In this document: one piece after another, positions 60,951 through 64,000 of the stretch
How the letters are laid out: each line of letters starts with the position of its first letter
Position numbering within the stretch: position 1 is the stretch's first letter
Assembly (NCBI GenBank): GCA_951812535.1
Contig: CATOSK010000007.1
Span: forward strand, 248,001 to 312,000
DNA from: an uncultured Dehalococcoidia bacterium
Lineage (GTDB): Bacteria; Chloroflexota; Dehalococcoidia; Lucifugimonadales; UBA3495
DNA: 64,000 nucleotides
Direction: 5' to 3'
The notes under the pieces: model-generated
The model's database searches: none
What the model was told of the DNA's origin: nothing
Seen by the model: only the letters and a program-made list of their open reading frames with translations
Translations under genes and position numbers: made by a program

Positions 60951-62526
60951 CGCGATAAGCCTGGAAGTCTTCAAGAATATGTTCATCTCCGTATCGGAGG
61001 AGATGGGGGTCGCGCTACAGCGGACGTCGTACTCGCCGAACATCAAGGAGCGGCGGGACTTTTCCTGCGCGATTTTCGACCCGGCTGGAGAGATGGTGGC
61101 GCAGGCGGCGCACCAGCCGGTGCACCTGGGGGCGATGCCGGCGTCGGTTAAGGCTGCGCTGGACACGTTTCCGCAGTCGCTGCGGCCGGGGGACATGGTC
61201 ATCCTGAACGACCCGTACCTGGGGGGGACGCACCTGCCGGATATTACGCTGGTGGCGCCGGTTTACACCGGGAAGGGGGAGGAGCGGCGGCTGGTGGGGT
61301 TTGTGTCCAACCGGGGGCATCACGCGGACGTGGGGGGGATGACGCCGGGGTCGCTGCCCCTGTCCACGGAGCTCTACCAGGAGGGGCTGGTGCTGCCGCC
61401 GATCAAGCTGGCGCGGGCCGGGAGGCTGAACCAGGAGGTTATCCAGATCATCTGCCGCAATTCGCGGACGCCGGAGGAACGGAAGGGGGACCTGGCGGCG
61501 CAGATCGCATCCATACGGGTGGGGGAAAAGCGGCTGCAGGAAGTGGCAGAGTCCTACGGGGTGGAGGAGACGCTGGAGCACATGGGGGCGCTGCTTGACT
61601 ACTCGGAGCGGGTGACGCGGCGGGCGATAGAGGACATTCCCGACGGGTCGTATCACGTCCTGGACTACATGGACGACGACGGGCTGACCGAGGAGCCGGT
61701 GCCGATACAGGTGACAATCACGGTGGCCGGGGACGGGATGAAGATAGATTTCACGGGGACATCGCCGCAGCGGCCGGGGTGCATCAACGCTCCGCAAGCG
61801 GTTACGGTGTCGGCATCGCTGTACGCGGTGCGGTGCATCGTGGGGGACGACGCTCCGGCCAACCAGGGGTGCCTGCGTCCGGTGGAGATCGTGACTCCGG
61901 TGGGGACGCTGGTGAATCCGCAGCCGCAGAGGGGAGTAGCCGGAGGGAACGTGGAGACTTCGCAGCGGATCACGGACGTGCTGCTGGCGGCCTTCGCGCA
62001 GGCACTGCCTGAGCTGATTCCGGCGGCGAGCCAGGGGACGATGAACAACCTGCTGATCGGGGGGCACGACCTGGCGCGGGACAAGCCCTTTGTCTACTAC
62101 GAGACCATCGGCGGCGGGATGGGAGCGCGTCCCGAGAAGGACGGGATTTCGGGCATCCACACCCACATGACGAACACGAGCAACACTCCGGTGGAGGCGA
62201 TGGAGTTCGCCTTTCCGCTGCGGCTGAAGCGTTACGCGCTAAGGCGGGGGTCCGGCGGGCGCGGGCAGCACAACGGCGGCGACGGGCTGGTGCGGGACGT
62301 GGAGTTCCTGAGTCCGGCGCGGGTGACGGTGCTGTCGGAGCGGCGCAGGTTCGCTCCGCCGGGGCACCACGGGGGGCATCACGGGGAGCCGGGGGAGAAT
62401 GTGCTGTTCCGCGGGGGCGTGGAGGAAGTGCAGCTTGCTGGGAAGGAGACGCTGGACGTGGAGGCGGGGGATATTCTGAGCATCCGCACGCCGGGGGGCG
62501 GGGGCTGGGGAGCGCCGGAGGGGTAG
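60940..62526 (+). CDS. hyuB: Hydantoinase/oxoprolinase subunit B (HyuB)
   Basis: A 528-residue subunit B partner of hyuA. Family markers are ISLEVFKNMFISVSEEMGVALQRTSYSPNIKERRDFSCAIFDPAGEMVAQAAHQPVHLGAMP, LNDPYLGGTHLPDITLVAPVY, NRGHHADVGGMTPGS and YYETIGGGMGARPEKDGISGIHTHMTNTSNTPVE. The enzyme pair would hydrolyse a cyclic amide, or carboxylate a ketone if it is of the acetone carboxylase type. It overlaps the PIG-L gene. Confidence 0.93.
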   Translation: MPVDAISLEVFKNMFISVSEEMGVALQRTSYSPNIKERRDFSCAIFDPAGEMVAQAAHQPVHLGAMPASVKAALDTFPQSLRPGDMVILNDPYLGGTHLPDITLVAPVYTGKGEERRLVGFVSNRGHHADVGGMTPGSLPLSTELYQEGLVLPPIKLARAGRLNQEVIQIICRNSRTPEERKGDLAAQIASIRVGEKRLQEVAESYGVEETLEHMGALLDYSERVTRRAIEDIPDGSYHVLDYMDDDGLTEEPVPIQVTITVAGDGMKIDFTGTSPQRPGCINAPQAVTVSASLYAVRCIVGDDAPANQGCLRPVEIVTPVGTLVNPQPQRGVAGGNVETSQRITDVLLAAFAQALPELIPAASQGTMNNLLIGGHDLARDKPFVYYETIGGGMGARPEKDGISGIHTHMTNTSNTPVEAMEFAFPLRLKRYALRRGSGGRGQHNGGDGLVRDVEFLSPARVTVLSERRRFAPPGHHGGHHGEPGENVLFRGGVEEVQLAGKETLDVEAGDILSIRTPGGGGWGAPEG

Positions 62527-62632
62527 GGGACGGTGCGGAGACAAATGGACGGCAGTAAATTCCCGTGGATATACTCCTTCGCGACAGGGTGAGAGTAATG
62601 CATCTGCCCAGGATTGACCTGCAAGGGGGGAG

Positions 62633-63019
62633 ATGACACAAGCAACGAGTGCGGAGGAGATTTTCACCGACGCTCACCACCTCTACGAGCAAGCGCTACG
62701 GATGCTGGAACAGGGGGACACCAGGGACGCGGCGGAAAAGGCGTGGTGTGCGACTTTACGGTCGACCGACGCACTGATCATAGCCCGGACAGGCCAGGAG
62801 CCCGAAACCAGCCGCCATACTTCTCAACAATTGGCCGAGCTGATTCACTCCGACGAATCAGTCAGGATGTTGCGGGGAAGATATTACACCAGCCAACGCC
62901 GCTTGCATGGAGACTGTTTCTATTCGGGTTTGTGCGAACCGTTGGCCGACACGACCCGGCTGATAACGGAAACCATTGAGTACATCCGGGATGCAGAGGA
63001 GTTAGCAGGGGTCGGGTGA
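62633..63019 (+). CDS. HEPN/PaREP1-like helical protein
   Basis: A 128-residue helical protein. SAEEIFTDAHHLYEQALRMLEQGDTRDAAEKAWCATLRSTDALIIARTGQEPETSRHTSQQLAELI resembles PaREP1/HEPN four-helix bundles, but the RxxxxH catalytic motif of HEPN RNases is not clearly present. GGGGGG precedes the ATG. It lies 0.27 kb before a hicBA pair, so it may belong to a small defence or toxin-antitoxin patch; no partner nucleotidyltransferase is seen. Confidence 0.6.
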   Translation: MTQATSAEEIFTDAHHLYEQALRMLEQGDTRDAAEKAWCATLRSTDALIIARTGQEPETSRHTSQQLAELIHSDESVRMLRGRYYTSQRRLHGDCFYSGLCEPLADTTRLITETIEYIRDAEELAGVG

Positions 63020-63199
63020 CGGTCGGGGGTTGGGACACCATCCGTAGGGCTGGGGGGCGCCAGGGTTGGCGTCCGGCAATCCCAAGCTCAGTCTGCTAGT
63101 CCTGAACCGCAAGGCCACCAGCGGAACGTCCAGGGCGTAGCCATAAACGGGCGAGAAGCTGAAGGTACGGGAAACGAACAAAGCGGGGGGCATTCCGGG

Positions 63200-63246
63200 C
63201 AAGAGTACCTTCAAGGCAAGAGTTCCTTCCACAAGAGTTCCTTCCA
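63200..63246 (+). repeat. Direct repeats upstream of hicBA
   Basis: Three copies of CAAGAGTTCCTTCCA or a close variant start at 63200, 63217 and 63232. The last two are identical and adjacent (15-bp period). They end 47 bp before hicB and could be operator sites or a simple tandem duplication. Confidence 0.6.
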
Positions 63247-63293
63247 ACCAATTGAGGCGTTGTTAGCCTGATACGGGCGTTGAGAGTTGGCCG

Positions 63294-63545
63294 ATGATAG
63301 CAAGGATTCCCCTGGTCATGGAGCCGCAACCGGAAGGGGGGTACACCGTCACCTCCCCGGCGCTGCCGGAGCTGATAACCGAAGGCGATACTATCTCGGA
63401 GTGCCTGGCAAACGCGGAGGATGCCTTTAAGGCGGTTTTGGAGATCTACGAGGAACAGGGGCGTCATCTGCCGCCAGACATCCACGTGGACGAGGACAGC
63501 GGCCCAGTGTGCGTCGAGGCCATCCTCACCGTGCCGATTCCGTGA
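63294..63545 (+). CDS. hicB: HicB-like antitoxin
   Basis: An 83-residue HicB-type protein with the partially degraded RNase H-like fold: ARIPLVMEPQPEGGYTVTSPALPELITEGDTISECLANAEDAFKAVLEIYEEQGRHLP. It lacks a separate DNA-binding tail, so promoter binding would need another protein or the HicAB complex. Its stop overlaps the hicA start (GTGA). Antitoxin-first order is less common than hicA-hicB. Confidence 0.85.
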   Translation: MIARIPLVMEPQPEGGYTVTSPALPELITEGDTISECLANAEDAFKAVLEIYEEQGRHLPPDIHVDEDSGPVCVEAILTVPIP

Positions 63546-63754
63546 GATACCGGGAGGCCGCCCGGAAGCTGGCGCGCCTGGGATGTTACGAGGTTCCCAG
63601 GCGCGGGGGTGGCTCCCACCGAAAATGGCATAATCCCCAGGCTCAAAAAGAAGCAACCCTCCCAGACTGGGGCAACCGGGACCTGAAAGTCGGCACCATT
63701 CGCTCCGCGATCAGGCAGCTGGGCATCGACTGGACGGAGTTTCAGGAGCTATAG
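63542..63754 (+). CDS. hicA: HicA-like mRNA interferase toxin
   Basis: A 70-residue HicA-type double-stranded-RNA-binding-fold toxin. RYREAARKLARLGCYEVPRRGGGSHRKWHNPQAQKEATLPDWGNRDLKVGTIRSAIRQLGI has the conserved GSH with the catalytic histidine and the C-terminal helix. It starts at the GTG at 63542, overlapping hicB, so toxin synthesis is coupled to antitoxin translation. HicA cleaves mRNA until neutralised by HicB. Confidence 0.87.
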   Translation: MRYREAARKLARLGCYEVPRRGGGSHRKWHNPQAQKEATLPDWGNRDLKVGTIRSAIRQLGIDWTEFQEL

Positions 63755-63949
63755 ATTCAGCGTCCGTCCGTCCGCCTTGGGTTGGAAGCCCAGCCCGCCC
63801 GAGCCGCGCTGCATGGGAGCCGGCAGAGTTCAAGTCCAGAATTCCTTCCACATCATCCCACATCATCGAGATGGGGGAATCAAGATGTTGCCGAATTCCC
63901 GAAGAACTCGGGTTCTTGACTGGGTCCTAGTAACGAATGTAAGGAGGGC
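63755..63949. other. Intergenic region after hicA
   Basis: About 195 bp with a small AAGAAC/GTTCTT hairpin near 63902 and a GTTCAAGTCC word that mimics a tRNA T-arm but lacks pairing stems. No gene is supported. Confidence 0.4.
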
Positions 63950-64000
63950 ATGACGGGGAAGATACGGGCGGAATGCGATTGTCCTGAAGGCGGTGGGAAA
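63950..64000 (+). CDS. Possible start of a gene cut by the window edge
   Basis: An ATG preceded by AGGAGG opens a frame that runs off the end and reads MTGKIRAECDCPEGGGK. The CDC pair is a weak hint of a metal site. Only 17 codons are visible, so this is tentative. Confidence 0.25.
   Translation, partial: MTGKIRAECDCPEGGGK

Noticed and set aside
63810-63850. tRNA-like T-arm word GTTCAAGTCC
   Set aside because: The flanking bases do not form the T stem, and no acceptor or anticodon stems could be found.

Overview
The window is a high-GC (roughly two thirds G+C) bacterial chromosome segment, densely packed with single-copy housekeeping genes and small catabolic or accessory genes. No rRNA, tRNA, CRISPR array or complete transposase gene was found. 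The mix points to a Dehalococcoidia / SAR202-like member of Chloroflexota: two luciferase-like flavin oxidoreductases, three SDRs, CaiB/BaiF, MmgE/PrpD, hydantoinase A/B, a two-component-type monooxygenase, NIPSNAP and DinB proteins, several beta-propellers, and core genes. This placement is inferred from gene content only; no marker-gene phylogeny could be run.

Layout. 0-6.2 kb: PEP-mutase-family enzyme (cut by the window edge), DUF429, cupin, DUF2851, CoA-transferase and asparaginase genes, with strong terminators at convergent ends. 6.2-7 kb: a repeat-rich gap holding a MITE-like element and the ftsH promoter and leader. 7-14 kb: ftsH, then a co-directional run hflK-hflC-sucC-sucD, which places the HflKC regulators close to their FtsH partner and next to succinyl-CoA synthetase. 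14-23.5 kb: M42 peptidase, Ldh-family dehydrogenase, NIPSNAP, then a minus-strand run of GNAT, voltage-gated channel, PcrA helicase, coiled-coil protein, class V aminotransferase and DUF1015. 24-32 kb: SDR, flavin oxidoreductase, ACT protein, histidine-decarboxylase-like enzyme, NHL and LVIVD propellers, DinB, lipoprotein. 32-55 kb: accessory metabolism and transport (three MFS carriers, monooxygenase, arylsulfotransferase-like protein, hydrolases, SDRs, MmgE/PrpD, lactonase-like propeller) with one AT-richer orphan gene at 42.9 kb. 54-64 kb: DNPH1-like hydrolase, dnaN, AlaX, macrodomain, hyuA / PIG-L / hyuB, a HEPN/PaREP1-like protein and a hicBA toxin-antitoxin pair.

The most notable feature is non-coding. 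A roughly 55-66 bp element recurs 14 times at five promoter-linked sites in front of four genes: ftsH (1 copy), an MFS transporter (7 tandem copies), a lactonase-like gene (3 tandem copies) and dnaN (1 plus 2 copies). Every copy has the same orientation relative to the downstream gene. Most single copies fold as two nested stems whose arms change together while a 20-nt loop (consensus TTRGACAAGTTACCNNNATT) stays nearly constant. Recognisable -10 hexamers lie just upstream, so the element would form the 5' end of the mRNA. I do not recognise it as a known riboswitch or leader.

A second, unrelated family is a G5/C5 palindrome (TTGGGGGA-NNNN-TCCCCCAA, usually followed by AACCCCCT). It appears 12 or 13 times, mostly 10-50 nt after stop codons and at convergent gene ends. 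A third family resembles the widely distributed ATTCCCGC-N-GCGGGAAT palindromes. The intergenic space therefore holds at least three palindromic repeat systems with different positional preferences.
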